A stretch of 17,880 nt of DNA from ANME-2 cluster archaeon (GCA_023544605.1 JAMJFQ010000029.1:1-17880); one strand, 5' to 3'. Numbered from the stretch's first letter, positions 1 to 7,279 are shown. Program-made: numbers and translations. Notes: generated by a model not told the origin, from the letters alone.

Positions 1-427
1 TCATGTATATCTTACTAATATTAATCCTGATTTGCTGAAACCTGAAGAAGTTGCTAAACTCTATGGTGCCCGATGGGATGTGGAACTTATTTTCAAAGAA
101 CTTAAAAGTAGATATGCCCTTGATGTGGTAAATACTACTAATCCTCAAATCGTTGAGGCGTACATCTGGATAGCTATTCTTACTCTTCTTGTAAGTCGAA
201 GAATATATTCCATTGTTCGAAGGCTTAATCCTAAAGAGAAAATGGTCCGTTATACACAATTAAGATGGAGTACCATCTTTGCGGAAAATGCAAGTGATCA
301 GCTTACTACTATATTACGCTATTGTGGGATTGAACGAACCTTTGAAACAGTAATGGACGTATACCAGAGTCAAACTCTTGATCCCCATGTGAATAGGCAT
401 CGATGTAGAAATGAATGGTGGGCTTAA
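1..427 (+). CDS. IS4-like DDE transposase, 3' part (cut by window edge)
   Basis: The reading frame is open from the first bases of the window to TAA at 425-427, so this is the C-terminal ~141 residues of a longer transposase. A TTG at 32 is only an internal leucine codon; the frame continues upstream of it. The segment YGARWDVELIFKELK (Tyr at about 68-70) matches the Y-(2)-R-(3)-E-(6)-K signature of IS4-type transposases, which contains the catalytic glutamate of the DDE triad; the two aspartates would lie outside the window. IS4-family enzymes cut and join element ends in cut-and-paste transposition. The frame has no stop or frameshift here, so the copy may be intact, but that cannot be judged without the 5' part. 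Terminal inverted repeats cannot be assigned because only one end is visible. Confidence 0.85.
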   Translation, partial: HVYLTNINPDLLKPEEVAKLYGARWDVELIFKELKSRYALDVVNTTNPQIVEAYIWIAILTLLVSRRIYSIVRRLNPKEKMVRYTQLRWSTIFAENASDQLTTILRYCGIERTFETVMDVYQSQTLDPHVNRHRCRNEWWA

Positions 428-468
428 CCGAAGACATATGGAATTAGATTTGGGTCAGCCTGTTTTGG

Positions 469-546
469 TCGGATTAACTTGACCACAGAAATGAACTTTA
501 TATACCACAAGAAAATCGCCCTTTCAATCGGATTAACTTGACTACA
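469..546. repeat. Two direct copies of a 19-bp sequence
   Basis: TCGGATTAACTTGACCACA at 469-487 recurs as TCGGATTAACTTGACTACA at 528-546, 18 of 19 bases identical and separated by 40 bases of unrelated sequence. The pair lies just downstream of the transposase. It could be a duplicated or tandem insertion-sequence end, or the trace of a nested insertion. Only two copies are present. Confidence 0.6.
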
Positions 547-560
547 TAATCGTATAGATC

Positions 561-599
561 AAATAAAAAAATACATTCCCCGGCGGACAAAACCGCCGG
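561..599 (-). terminator. Hairpin plus T-run terminator after the dehydrogenase gene
   Basis: Read on the minus strand, a perfect 7-bp GC-rich stem (580-586 paired with 593-599, ccggcgg/ccgccgg, 6-nt loop) is followed by a T-rich run (complement of A-rich 561-571). It starts about 20 bases after the stop of the 621-1637 gene. The T-run is the element archaeal RNA polymerase responds to; the hairpin may also protect the 3' end. Confidence 0.7.
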
Positions 600-620
600 A
601 GGTTCTTGTATTTTAAGAAA

Positions 621-1637
621 TTATTTCATCTTGGCAATAATGGCATCTGTCATTTCACTCAGCTTCGCGCTACCACCCATGTCATAGGTAACGTGCTTTC
701 CTTGGGTTATCACTGCTTCAGTGGCATCGAATATGGCAATTGATTGTTCCTTCTCGCCGAGATAATCCAGCATCCATGCCCCTGCAAGAACGGTTGCAAC
801 CGGGTTGACCTTATCCAGACCCGCATATTTAGGTGCCGAACCGTGTGCCGGCTCGAACATGGCATAATCGTCGCCGATATTGGCAGAATATATCAATCCG
901 ATACTGCCTACCAGCGCACTGCACTCTTCGCTGATGACGTCCATGAACAAATTGGTGGATAGTAATATCGATTCATTGAATATCTGGGGATTCTTGATCA
1001 ACTGCTGGGCGATGTTGTCGATATGGTATTCCCATACCTCCATGTCAGGATAGTCCTGGTGTACCTTCTCAACCTCATTCAAAAAGGTCCCGCAGGTCTG
1101 TCTCAGGATATTGCTCTTATGGATAGGTACTACTCGTTTCCAGCCCCTGCGCTTTGCCTCCTCAAAGGCATACCTGGCAATAAGATTGCTCTGAGTCCGG
1201 GTTATTTTACGTATGGCAATATAAACATCTTCTGTAAGTTTGATTTCTTCACCGATATACAACCCTTCGGTACCTTCCCTCACACACACGAAATCCACAT
1301 CTCCCAGAGGTTTTGAAGTATTTGGGAATGTTCGGATAGGCCTGACATTGGCATAGAGGTTGAATTTCTGTCTGATGGACACTGCCACACTCCTGGGTGA
1401 ACCCACAATGCCCGGAGTGGTGGTGGGTCCTTTGAAACATGCATCGGTATTATCCAGCGCATCCCAGGTATCCTGTGGGATGAGTGAATCGCCGCCGTTT
1501 GCTTCCCACCATGTGGCTCCTGCCTCACAAGGTATGAACTCAACATCTGTCCCAGCGGCCTGGGTCACCGCTATCATAGCATCCACCAGTTCCGGTCCCA
1601 CTCCATCTCCTTTAATTACTGCTGCTTTCTTACTCAT
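621..1637 (-). CDS. Isocitrate/isopropylmalate dehydrogenase family protein (probably NADP-type isocitrate dehydrogenase)
   Basis: A 338-residue beta-decarboxylating dehydrogenase that oxidises a (2R,3S)-hydroxy acid and releases CO2. Residues aligned by eye to E. coli Icd: Arg82-Ser83 (R112-S113), Arg89 (R119), Arg99 (R129), Arg120 and Tyr127 (R153, Y160), Lys174 (K230), Asp207 (D283) and Asp233 (D307). The family metal-site signature is seen as NLFMDVISEECSALVGSIGL, with Met where Gly is usual and Glu237 at the E. coli Asp311 position. The cofactor loop HGSAPKYAGLDKVNP (265-279) carries the Lys-Tyr pair that binds the NADP 2'-phosphate in E. coli Icd, whereas LeuB has Asp there. Asn115 of E. 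coli Icd is Ala85 here, so isocitrate specificity is not certain; homoisocitrate (AksF, coenzyme B synthesis) or isopropylmalate remain possible. ATG start at 1635-1637. It stands alone with its own terminator. Confidence 0.85.
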   Translation of the reverse strand: MSKKAAVIKGDGVGPELVDAMIAVTQAAGTDVEFIPCEAGATWWEANGGDSLIPQDTWDALDNTDACFKGPTTTPGIVGSPRSVAVSIRQKFNLYANVRPIRTFPNTSKPLGDVDFVCVREGTEGLYIGEEIKLTEDVYIAIRKITRTQSNLIARYAFEEAKRRGWKRVVPIHKSNILRQTCGTFLNEVEKVHQDYPDMEVWEYHIDNIAQQLIKNPQIFNESILLSTNLFMDVISEECSALVGSIGLIYSANIGDDYAMFEPAHGSAPKYAGLDKVNPVATVLAGAWMLDYLGEKEQSIAIFDATEAVITQGKHVTYDMGGSAKLSEMTDAIIAKMK

Positions 1638-1810
1638 AATATTTCACATCGGTTCCTGTTTTCAAATTGAGCCATAATAGGGAATTATTTCATTTAAGGG
1701 CTTCGAATACCTTGAACAGGAATTTACTTATGGACAATGTATGTTCGGTCATTGGGTAATGTTAAAAAAAATGTGCTTCCTATACTATTTTGAATTTACA
1801 CCAAAAGATA
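1638..1810. other. Intergenic stretch between the dehydrogenase and rmuC genes
   Basis: No gene is seen in these 173 bases. On the minus strand a run of eight T (complement of A 1764-1771) lies about 40 bases after the rmuC stop and could end the upstream operon. The remaining part must hold the promoter of the dehydrogenase gene, but I could not pick a convincing TATA box. A weak GATGTGA ribosome site lies just before the ATG at 1637. Confidence 0.4.
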
Positions 1811-2689
1811 TCATTCTTCAGATAACCTGCCCATGCGGTCGAAATCTTCCCTCAGCCTTTTATATGCTGAATCTATTTCTTCAGCTTTGTTCCCCAGGTT
1901 GCGGAGGTGGGTCTGGTGGAACACTCTCCATTTTTCGTCAACCTCATTAAAACCCCTGGAAAGCGCTGCCAGCTCAGCCTGTACCTTCAGGGCGTCCTCT
2001 GAGAGTTTGCGGGCATGCACTCCTGCCTTTATTAATTCTATCTTATGGGACAGGGTCAGTGGCGATAACACCTGTACTCCCTGTTTGGTATATTCCCGCA
2101 GCATTTCAAAGCCTTCATTGACCAGGAACCAGTACACACCTTCTGAATGTATGTAAGCGAAAGCAAACTCTGCCGAACCCATATCCGGGCGCACATAATC
2201 CTGCGCGATCTTGTCCAGATGTCCCTTCACATCCCTTAAGAACTGACGTTTGAATCCATCCTGCACATTGAGGTCATCACTCTCCATGAACCGTATATAA
2301 TTCTCAAGCGGGAACTTGGAATCTATACAGATGATACCCACAGTTGACTTGATATAAGCATCAGGTATCTTGCCGCCAAATACTTTCTTCCTGATACCGA
2401 ACATGTCAGGGGGAAGCTGGTCAGATAGAATGGTCTCCAGTGCCATCTCACCCAGGGCACCTCTCTGGGTCGGGACACGGAGCATCTGCTCCAGTGACCG
2501 GTAATTGTCCCTGATGTCACCGGCATAGGTGGTCAGTTCGCCGAACCGCTCATCCAGGCCCAGTTTTATCCAGGAATTAGATACGGCTGATTCAACGTCC
2601 CTTGGTTCGACCTTACCCTGTCTGAGTACGAGGAAGATGAGTATGATCAACAGGACAATAATAGTTCCCAGCAAGATATCGGTCAACAT
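1811..2689 (-). CDS. rmuC: RmuC family protein (membrane-anchored, PD-(D/E)XK nuclease-like)
   Basis: A 292-residue RmuC homologue. RmuC proteins limit recombination between inverted repeats in bacteria and carry a restriction-endonuclease-like fold; the biochemical activity is poorly defined. Residues 5-22 form a hydrophobic membrane segment, so the protein is probably tethered to the membrane with the nuclease domain in the cytoplasm. The nuclease-like core is visible as GALGE (77-81), KIPDAYI (107-113) and CIDSKFPLEN (121-130), which supply the expected Glu, Asp and Asp-x-Lys. It is much shorter than E. coli RmuC (about 475 residues) because the long coiled-coil region after the membrane segment is mostly missing. 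The gene starts 12 bases after the stop of the MBL nuclease-like gene, so the two are very likely co-transcribed. Confidence 0.88.
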   Translation of the reverse strand: MLTDILLGTIIVLLIILIFLVLRQGKVEPRDVESAVSNSWIKLGLDERFGELTTYAGDIRDNYRSLEQMLRVPTQRGALGEMALETILSDQLPPDMFGIRKKVFGGKIPDAYIKSTVGIICIDSKFPLENYIRFMESDDLNVQDGFKRQFLRDVKGHLDKIAQDYVRPDMGSAEFAFAYIHSEGVYWFLVNEGFEMLREYTKQGVQVLSPLTLSHKIELIKAGVHARKLSEDALKVQAELAALSRGFNEVDEKWRVFHQTHLRNLGNKAEEIDSAYKRLREDFDRMGRLSEE

Positions 2690-2701
2690 CGCAACACTCT
2701 C

Positions 2702-3682
2702 TTATATTTCACTCAGTGCAGCCGCCGGACACCCCACCTTGTTAAGATGGTTGGCCATCCGCAATGGTCTGTGCCCATCCGGATGATATATTAAAGTGGC
2801 CTCGGGCTGTAGTTCCATTACCATATTGACCAGGCCGGTCACATCCATGTGGTCACTGATATGTATGGCCGGGTAATAGTAATCACTTCGGCCTGTGAGC
2901 ACGTATTTCTTCATGCTGCCCGGGAGTTTTCCCAGGTCCCACGGCGGTACAATTACCATACCCTCGTACCCGCCGTTATACTGCGTGATCTCTGTCAGTG
3001 AGCCACAATCACCCATCAATCCTTTAGTCAGCCTATACCCCATACTATCCATTGATATCTCGTCCTTCCAGCCCGCTCTGCGTAGCAGGCTTACTGCCCG
3101 CTGAGCCTTGCCAAAGGCATAGGCTCCAAGGGCCACATTATCCCCGATAACCTGTTCCAGGCCGGCAATATCATCCTCGAAATAGCATGACATATCAGCC
3201 GGGTCGCCATAATTGGCCTCAGTCACCAAAAAATCACACCCCGGCAAATCTGTTGCATCTTTCACATCCCCGGTTACCAGTATCCGGGTTCCGCTGCCGT
3301 TCTGCCAGGAGAATGCACATGAACCGATGGTATGGTGAGTGGGATGTGTAGTTACTTCAATCCCATTGATGTCAATGGTTTCACCTATCTGGAACGTCCG
3401 TCCCATATACTCCTTGTCAAACCGTATCTCCAGCGCCCGGGCAGTCTCTTTTGAACAGATGGCTTTATTCGAGAGCATGGCAGACTTACCGTGATGGTCA
3501 GAATGAGCATGAGTGATAAGATACGCATCGGGCTGAGTGGGGTCGTTCCCGAACGTACGGGTTGTATCAACAGCAAAAACGTGGTCGTCAAAAGAAAGGG
3601 CTACATGGGGACGATGGGTCTTGCGGGTTGTGGTCAGCCGGACCACATCAATACCGAGGTCATGTATTGTTGAATGGTCCAT
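2702..3682 (-). CDS. MBL-fold hydrolase with beta-CASP-like motifs (putative exonuclease)
   Basis: A 326-residue metallo-beta-lactamase fold protein. Zinc ligands are visible: HAHSDHH (58-64), His116/His117 in PTHHTIG, Asp139 in VTGDVKD, His278 in ISDHMD and His300 in LIYHPDG. GKAQRAVSLL (191-200) and the SDHMD motif resemble the SNM1/YSH1-type nucleases, especially the group called DNA-ligase-associated or mRNA 3'-end-processing-like exonucleases. This suggests a nucleic acid hydrolase rather than a small-molecule enzyme; substrate (DNA or RNA) is not decided by sequence. No full beta-CASP insert is obvious at this length. It lies between thioredoxin (31-base gap) and rmuC (12-base gap) on the same strand. 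ATG at 3680-3682; the ribosome site is weak. Confidence 0.85.
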   Translation of the reverse strand: MDHSTIHDLGIDVVRLTTTRKTHRPHVALSFDDHVFAVDTTRTFGNDPTQPDAYLITHAHSDHHGKSAMLSNKAICSKETARALEIRFDKEYMGRTFQIGETIDINGIEVTTHPTHHTIGSCAFSWQNGSGTRILVTGDVKDATDLPGCDFLVTEANYGDPADMSCYFEDDIAGLEQVIGDNVALGAYAFGKAQRAVSLLRRAGWKDEISMDSMGYRLTKGLMGDCGSLTEITQYNGGYEGMVIVPPWDLGKLPGSMKKYVLTGRSDYYYPAIHISDHMDVTGLVNMVMELQPEATLIYHPDGHRPLRMANHLNKVGCPAAALSEI

Positions 3683-3713
3683 CTAACCGACTCGTCAATG
3701 ATAAAAATAATAG

Positions 3714-3986
3714 TTATTCCAAAGCTGATCTAATGTCAGCCTCAAGCACGCTCGACCTGGTAACTCCCACATATTTTTTAAATACTGTCCCATCCTTCTC
3801 CAATATAAGGGTGGGCACGGCATGAATGGCGTATTTACTTGACATATCCATATTTGCATCCACATCGATCTTCTTGAACTCAACCTGTCCCTTGAACTTT
3901 TCCCCCAATTCATCAATTATCGGGTCCTGCATTTTACAAGGTCCGCACCATTCAGCGGAAAAGTCAATTAAAACAACTTTACTCAT
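3714..3986 (-). CDS. Thioredoxin-like protein
   Basis: A 90-residue single-domain thioredoxin. It has the classical redox motif W13-C14-G-P-C17-K and the cis-proline loop AVPTL (56-60, Pro58). Thioredoxins reduce disulfides in target proteins and are recharged by a thioredoxin reductase; none is encoded in this window. The size fits the short archaeal thioredoxin/glutaredoxin-like class. The start is secured by an excellent ribosome site, GGAGAAGGTGA, ending about 6 bases before the ATG at 3984-3986. The upstream small gene overlaps its start by 8 bases, so translation may be coupled. Confidence 0.92.
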   Translation of the reverse strand: MSKVVLIDFSAEWCGPCKMQDPIIDELGEKFKGQVEFKKIDVDANMDMSSKYAIHAVPTLILEKDGTVFKKYVGVTRSSVLEADIRSALE

Positions 3987-4095
3987 TATTTTTCACCTTC
4001 TCCTTCAATTCAGGATAACATATCAGGCAAGTCAGGCATTTCTCTTTCAAGCGTTTATATCTCCCCTTTACCGGCGTTTTTTGCTTGTGTTCCAT
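3979..4095 (-). CDS. Tiny CxxCxxC protein, 38 residues, overlapping thioredoxin
   Basis: I do not recognise this gene. The frame encodes a lysine/arginine-rich 38-residue protein with Cys20, Cys23 and Cys26 in the run KCLTCLICYP, a possible metal or iron-sulfur ligand set or a redox-active cluster. The frame stays open upstream to 4170, but I choose the ATG at 4093-4095 because a strong TATA box (4121-4130, minus strand) puts the transcript start almost exactly on it, as for leaderless archaeal messages. Its stop lies inside the first codons of thioredoxin (8-base overlap), and the thioredoxin ribosome site sits within its 3' end. It would be the first gene of the thioredoxin-MBL-RmuC operon. 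Alternatively it is just an open leader. Confidence 0.45.
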   Translation of the reverse strand: MEHKQKTPVKGRYKRLKEKCLTCLICYPELKEKVKNNE

Positions 4096-4120
4096 CTGAA
4101 CAATATTGACGTATCCAATG

Positions 4121-4130
4121 TTTATATAGA
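4121..4130 (-). promoter_or_regulatory. TATA box for the thioredoxin/MBL/rmuC operon
   Basis: TCTATATAAA on the minus strand (tttatataga on the plus) is a close match to the archaeal TATA consensus. Transcription is expected some 25-28 bases further, near 4098, three bases from the ATG at 4095. Confidence 0.6.
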
Positions 4131-4151
4131 TTGTCAAAAATGAGGTCGAAC

Positions 4152-4196
4152 ATATCGAGATATCTTTCAAGAATCACGGTGTTCCATAAAGGAACA
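4152..4196. promoter_or_regulatory. Two small palindromes in the divergent promoter region
   Basis: ATATC-GA-GATAT (4152-4163) and TGTTCC-ATAAA-GGAACA (4180-4196) are perfect inverted repeats between two divergent promoters. The second abuts the putative plus-strand TATA region, where a regulator would block or assist TBP/TFB. Operator function is an inference; no regulator is known here. Confidence 0.35.
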
Positions 4197-4197
4197 T

Positions 4198-4210
4198 TTA
4201 TTTTACATAA
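4198..4210 (+). promoter_or_regulatory. Putative TATA region of the unknown gene-iorAB operon
   Basis: The AT-rich stretch ttattttacataa lies 20-30 bases before the ATG at 4228, a distance that fits a leaderless transcript. It is preceded by purine-rich GGAACA, which could act as a BRE. The match to TTTATATA is only partial. Confidence 0.4.
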
Positions 4211-4227
4211 TCCGCCTATGACAAATC

Positions 4228-4782
4228 ATGCTTTGTGTTGAAGAACTCTGTGGGATTGTAGAGGTGATGGTAGTTGCATCAGATGATGAGATCACAGAGG
4301 TTGTGCGGGAACTGGCATATATGAGAGATGTAGATATGCCCGAACCTGATGACCTGGATGACCTTATCAGGTTGGCTTTGAAATCACACTGGCTCGAAAC
4401 GGTACCCCAGACTGCTGTATGTAACGGCCCTAAAGGTGAACTATTCTACATTGCGGGACCTGCTGCCTTTGGTACTGTGCCTGATGAGTTAAGTGAGGTC
4501 ATGGAAATCATTGAATTTGAAGGATGCAGGTCCATAGACTGGGATAAAGTAGCATCGAAGATCACTTCGGGTTTATCCCGGCAGGTGGAAAAGCTTGAGA
4601 TAGTGGTGGAGGATGCAGCCGATGGCACGGCAGAGTTCGATACAGCCCAAGCACTTTACAGTGTATTGTTCAACCTGTACTACGATTATGATTTCTGGCT
4701 GCCGGACGGCCTGCCAGATATCGCCGTGGCTCTTGAAAAGGTTAGCTTGAGATTAAGGGAATTGACAAAAGGGACAGAATAA
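4228..4782 (+). CDS. Unrecognised acidic protein, first gene of the ior operon
   Basis: I do not recognise the family. The frame encodes 184 residues, strongly acidic (for example the run MPEPDDLDDLIRLA), with no membrane segment or signal peptide. The N-terminal third looks helical, and the middle has a strand-like part around GELFYIAGPAAFG. Cysteines are few and scattered, so an iron-sulfur role is unlikely. It ends 17 bases before the GTG start of iorA on the same strand and is probably co-transcribed with iorAB, so a role in assembly or regulation of that oxidoreductase is a guess from position only. Start choice: ATG 4228 has no ribosome site but fits a leaderless message; ATG 4267 is preceded directly by GAGGTG, which is too close for a normal site. 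The N-terminus is therefore uncertain by 13 residues. Confidence 0.7.
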   Translation: MLCVEELCGIVEVMVVASDDEITEVVRELAYMRDVDMPEPDDLDDLIRLALKSHWLETVPQTAVCNGPKGELFYIAGPAAFGTVPDELSEVMEIIEFEGCRSIDWDKVASKITSGLSRQVEKLEIVVEDAADGTAEFDTAQALYSVLFNLYYDYDFWLPDGLPDIAVALEKVSLRLRELTKGTE

Positions 4783-4799
4783 TAGACCGAGGGATATCA

Positions 4800-6611
4800 G
4801 TGTCAGAGAACAATGTTCGTTACCTGTTAGGCAATAATGCCATTGCAATGGCCATACATGAATGTAATACCGATGTTATAGCTGGCTACCCGGGAACCCC
4901 TTCATCCGAGATCATCGAATATCTGGCCAGGATGAAGCCCCGTGGTCATGTTGAATGGTCTGTTAACGAGAAGGTCGCCATGGAAGTGGCTATCGGTGCT
5001 TCATGGACGGGCGGGCGCAGTGTTGCCACTATGAAACATGTAGGACTCAACGTGGCATCTGACCCTTTTATGACCCTTGCATATACTGGAGTCAAAGGCG
5101 GCATGCTCGTGATATCTGCCGATGACCCGGGGTGCCACTCATCCCAGAACGAGCAGGACAGCCGTAGATATGCTGCATTTGCACAGGTACCCTGCCTGGA
5201 CCCTGCCACACCCCAGGAAGCCTATGATATGGTATCCTTTGCCTTTGAAATCTCTGAAATGTTCGAAACCCCGGTGATGTTCCGCCCCACTACAAGGATA
5301 TGCCACGGCAAATCAGATATCAGGTTGCAGACTGCGCAACCAACAGAGCACGAGATCGGGTTTGAGAAGACCCCCCAACGCTGGGTTATGCTGCCAGCCC
5401 ATGCCAGGGCGCGACACCGGGTATTGATCGATAAGCAGGAAGAAATGACAACTGCCCTTGAGACCTCAAAATGGAACTCGCTGGAAATTATGGAAAATGC
5501 CAGGCTGGGTATCATTGCATCGGGTGTGTCATCGGTATATGCAAAAGAAGCAATTGAAAAACTCGGTGTCAAAGTATCTTTTTTGAAGATCAGTGCATAT
5601 CCTGCACCAACCGGGCTTATCAGGGAGATGGCAGGTTCGGTGGAAAAGATACTGATCATTGAGGAACTTGAACCAGTGGTTGAAGAGATCGTCAGGACAA
5701 TTACGGCAGGTATGGATGTTGAGATACACGGTAAAGATGTTATTCCCAGATACGGCGAACTGAACATGGGAACCGTTGAACCAGCAGTTGCAGAAGTAGC
5801 CGGTATAGACTATTCTGGCTTTCAAGCTCGCAGAAGTGAGATCGAACTCCCCAACCGCCCTCCTGTGATGTGTCCGGGCTGCCCTCACAGGGCCTCCTAC
5901 TATGCCATGAAAAAAGCCTTCGGCAAGAATGCCATATTTCCCGGTGATATAGGGTGTTATACCCTGGGTGTCCAGATGGGCACCATGGATACCTGTCTGT
6001 GCATGGGCGCCAGCATAACTACCAGTGCAGGTATTTACCATGCGGGCGAAAAAACCCCCATCTGTTGTTCCATCGGTGATTCCACATTTCTCCACACCGG
6101 AATTCCCGGGCTGCTGAACGCTGTCTATAACGGCGCCGATATTACCGTTACGATACTGGATAACCGAACCACTGCCATGACCGGGCACCAGCCAAATCCG
6201 GGCACCGGACTGACCGTACTGGGCGATGCCACCTATATGGCGTCCCTTGAAGATATTGCCCGGGCCTGCGGTGTGGAGTTTGTCATGATAACCGATCCCT
6301 TTGACATTGAAGGCACCATTGATACCTTCAAACAGGCAAAGGAGCATAAAGGAACCTCTGTGGTCATTTCAAAACAGGAATGTATCATCACTGCCCGCCG
6401 AAGGGGAATCAGACAAAAGCCTTTCGGGGTGGACAGGGATGAATGCCGTGGCTGCAAAGGATGCATCAAGTTCGGCTGTCCTGCCATTGAATTCGACCCT
6501 CCGCAAGCAGAAGGGGAGAAGGGTCATGCCCGGATAGGCAGCCTTTGTGTGGGATGCGGGGTATGTGCGCAGGTCTGCCCGTTCAATGCCATCAGCGAGG
6601 TGGAGACATGA
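4800..6611 (+). CDS. iorA: Indolepyruvate:ferredoxin oxidoreductase, alpha subunit
   Basis: IorA and IorB together oxidatively decarboxylate aryl pyruvates (indolepyruvate, phenylpyruvate) to aryl-acetyl-CoA and reduce ferredoxin; in methanogens the reverse reaction can serve aromatic amino-acid synthesis from aryl acids. The 603 residues show the full architecture: an N-terminal pyrimidine-binding-like domain (YPGTPSSEI, 30-38), CPGCPHR (358-364), the thiamine diphosphate domain with GDIGCYTLG (382-390) and GDSTFLHTG...LDN (426-455), and a C-terminal ferredoxin domain. The latter has C549-x2-C552-x2-C555-x4-C560-P and C583-x2-C586-x2-C589-x3-C593-P, enough for two [4Fe-4S] clusters. The start is GTG at 4800-4802, supported by a GAGGGA ribosome site about 7 bases upstream. 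Its stop overlaps the iorB start (ATGA). Length is normal for the family. Confidence 0.95.
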   Translation: MSENNVRYLLGNNAIAMAIHECNTDVIAGYPGTPSSEIIEYLARMKPRGHVEWSVNEKVAMEVAIGASWTGGRSVATMKHVGLNVASDPFMTLAYTGVKGGMLVISADDPGCHSSQNEQDSRRYAAFAQVPCLDPATPQEAYDMVSFAFEISEMFETPVMFRPTTRICHGKSDIRLQTAQPTEHEIGFEKTPQRWVMLPAHARARHRVLIDKQEEMTTALETSKWNSLEIMENARLGIIASGVSSVYAKEAIEKLGVKVSFLKISAYPAPTGLIREMAGSVEKILIIEELEPVVEEIVRTITAGMDVEIHGKDVIPRYGELNMGTVEPAVAEVAGIDYSGFQARRSEIELPNRPPVMCPGCPHRASYYAMKKAFGKNAIFPGDIGCYTLGVQMGTMDTCLCMGASITTSAGIYHAGEKTPICCSIGDSTFLHTGIPGLLNAVYNGADITVTILDNRTTAMTGHQPNPGTGLTVLGDATYMASLEDIARACGVEFVMITDPFDIEGTIDTFKQAKEHKGTSVVISKQECIITARRRGIRQKPFGVDRDECRGCKGCIKFGCPAIEFDPPQAEGEKGHARIGSLCVGCGVCAQVCPFNAISEVET

Positions 6612-7198
6612 CCGAGTTCGACCTGGTCATTGTTGGCGTAGGCGGCCAGGGTGCCATACTGGCATCTGATATTGTGGGTAAGACGGCCGTGAATGCAGGT
6701 CTGCCGGTCATGGCATCAGAGACCCACGGAATGGCACAGCGAGGTGGTTCGGTGGAGAACCATGTGAGACTGGACTGCAGGTACGGCTCACTTATACCTC
6801 AAGGCAGGGCCGATGCAGTGCTGGGCCTGGAACCGGTAGAAGCGCTGAGGGCGATACATTACCTGTCTCCCGATGGTGTGGTTGTGGTAAACACAAACCC
6901 TATACTGCCCATTACTGTTCTCTCAGGCAATGCCCAATATCCAGGTATTGACGATATACTTACCCAACTTGAGGGACGGTGTACACAGTTGGTGGCAGTG
7001 GATGCTGATTCCCTTGCCATAAAAGCAGGACATCCCCTGACTGCTAACGTGGTTATGATAGGTGCACTTTCCCGTTTCCTGCCATTTGACAGAGAATATC
7101 TTGAAGATAGTATACGCAGTCTGGTCCCACCAAAGACCGTGGATGTAAACATAACGGCCTTCAGGCTGGGAAGGGAAGCTGCAAGTACCACCGATTGA
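6608..7198 (+). CDS. iorB: Indolepyruvate:ferredoxin oxidoreductase, beta subunit
   Basis: The 196-residue partner of IorA, a member of the gamma-domain family of 2-oxoacid:ferredoxin oxidoreductases. The nucleotide-like loop GVGGQG (10-15) and SETHGMAQRGGSV (37-49) are the family hallmarks. The start is the ATG at 6608-6610, which overlaps the iorA stop by four bases and follows the GAGGTGGAG ribosome site; the open frame extends further upstream within iorA, but that part has no family similarity. Overlap indicates translational coupling and equal dosage of the two subunits. Confidence 0.94.
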   Translation: MTEFDLVIVGVGGQGAILASDIVGKTAVNAGLPVMASETHGMAQRGGSVENHVRLDCRYGSLIPQGRADAVLGLEPVEALRAIHYLSPDGVVVVNTNPILPITVLSGNAQYPGIDDILTQLEGRCTQLVAVDADSLAIKAGHPLTANVVMIGALSRFLPFDREYLEDSIRSLVPPKTVDVNITAFRLGREAASTTD

Positions 7199-7279
7199 AT
7201 AAAGTTAAGTAATTCCAGTCTATTGAGATATCATATTTCAAACATATAAACACCCTATTCATCAAACCGGAGAAACCAG
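7199..7279 (+). promoter_or_regulatory. Intergenic region with putative thrC promoter
   Basis: The stretch holds a TATA-like catataaa (7243-7250) and a ribosome site CGGAG (7268-7272) seven bases before the thrC ATG. The TATA-to-ribosome-site spacing is tight (start expected near 7273), so another upstream box in the AT-rich gatatcatattt may be the real one. No hairpin terminator after iorB was found. Confidence 0.4.

Noticed and set aside
469..546. Possible CRISPR remnant
   Set aside because: Only two copies, 19-base repeat, no cas genes, and the position next to a transposase fits an IS-related repeat better.
4096..4170. Longer version of the tiny CxxCxxC gene starting at 4170
   Set aside because: The extra codons cover the TATA box and the predicted transcript start lies downstream of them.
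5529..6347. Long minus-strand open frame (272 residues) inside iorA
   Set aside because: It lies wholly antisense to a well-conserved gene, has no promoter or ribosome site and no recognisable domains; typical shadow frame.
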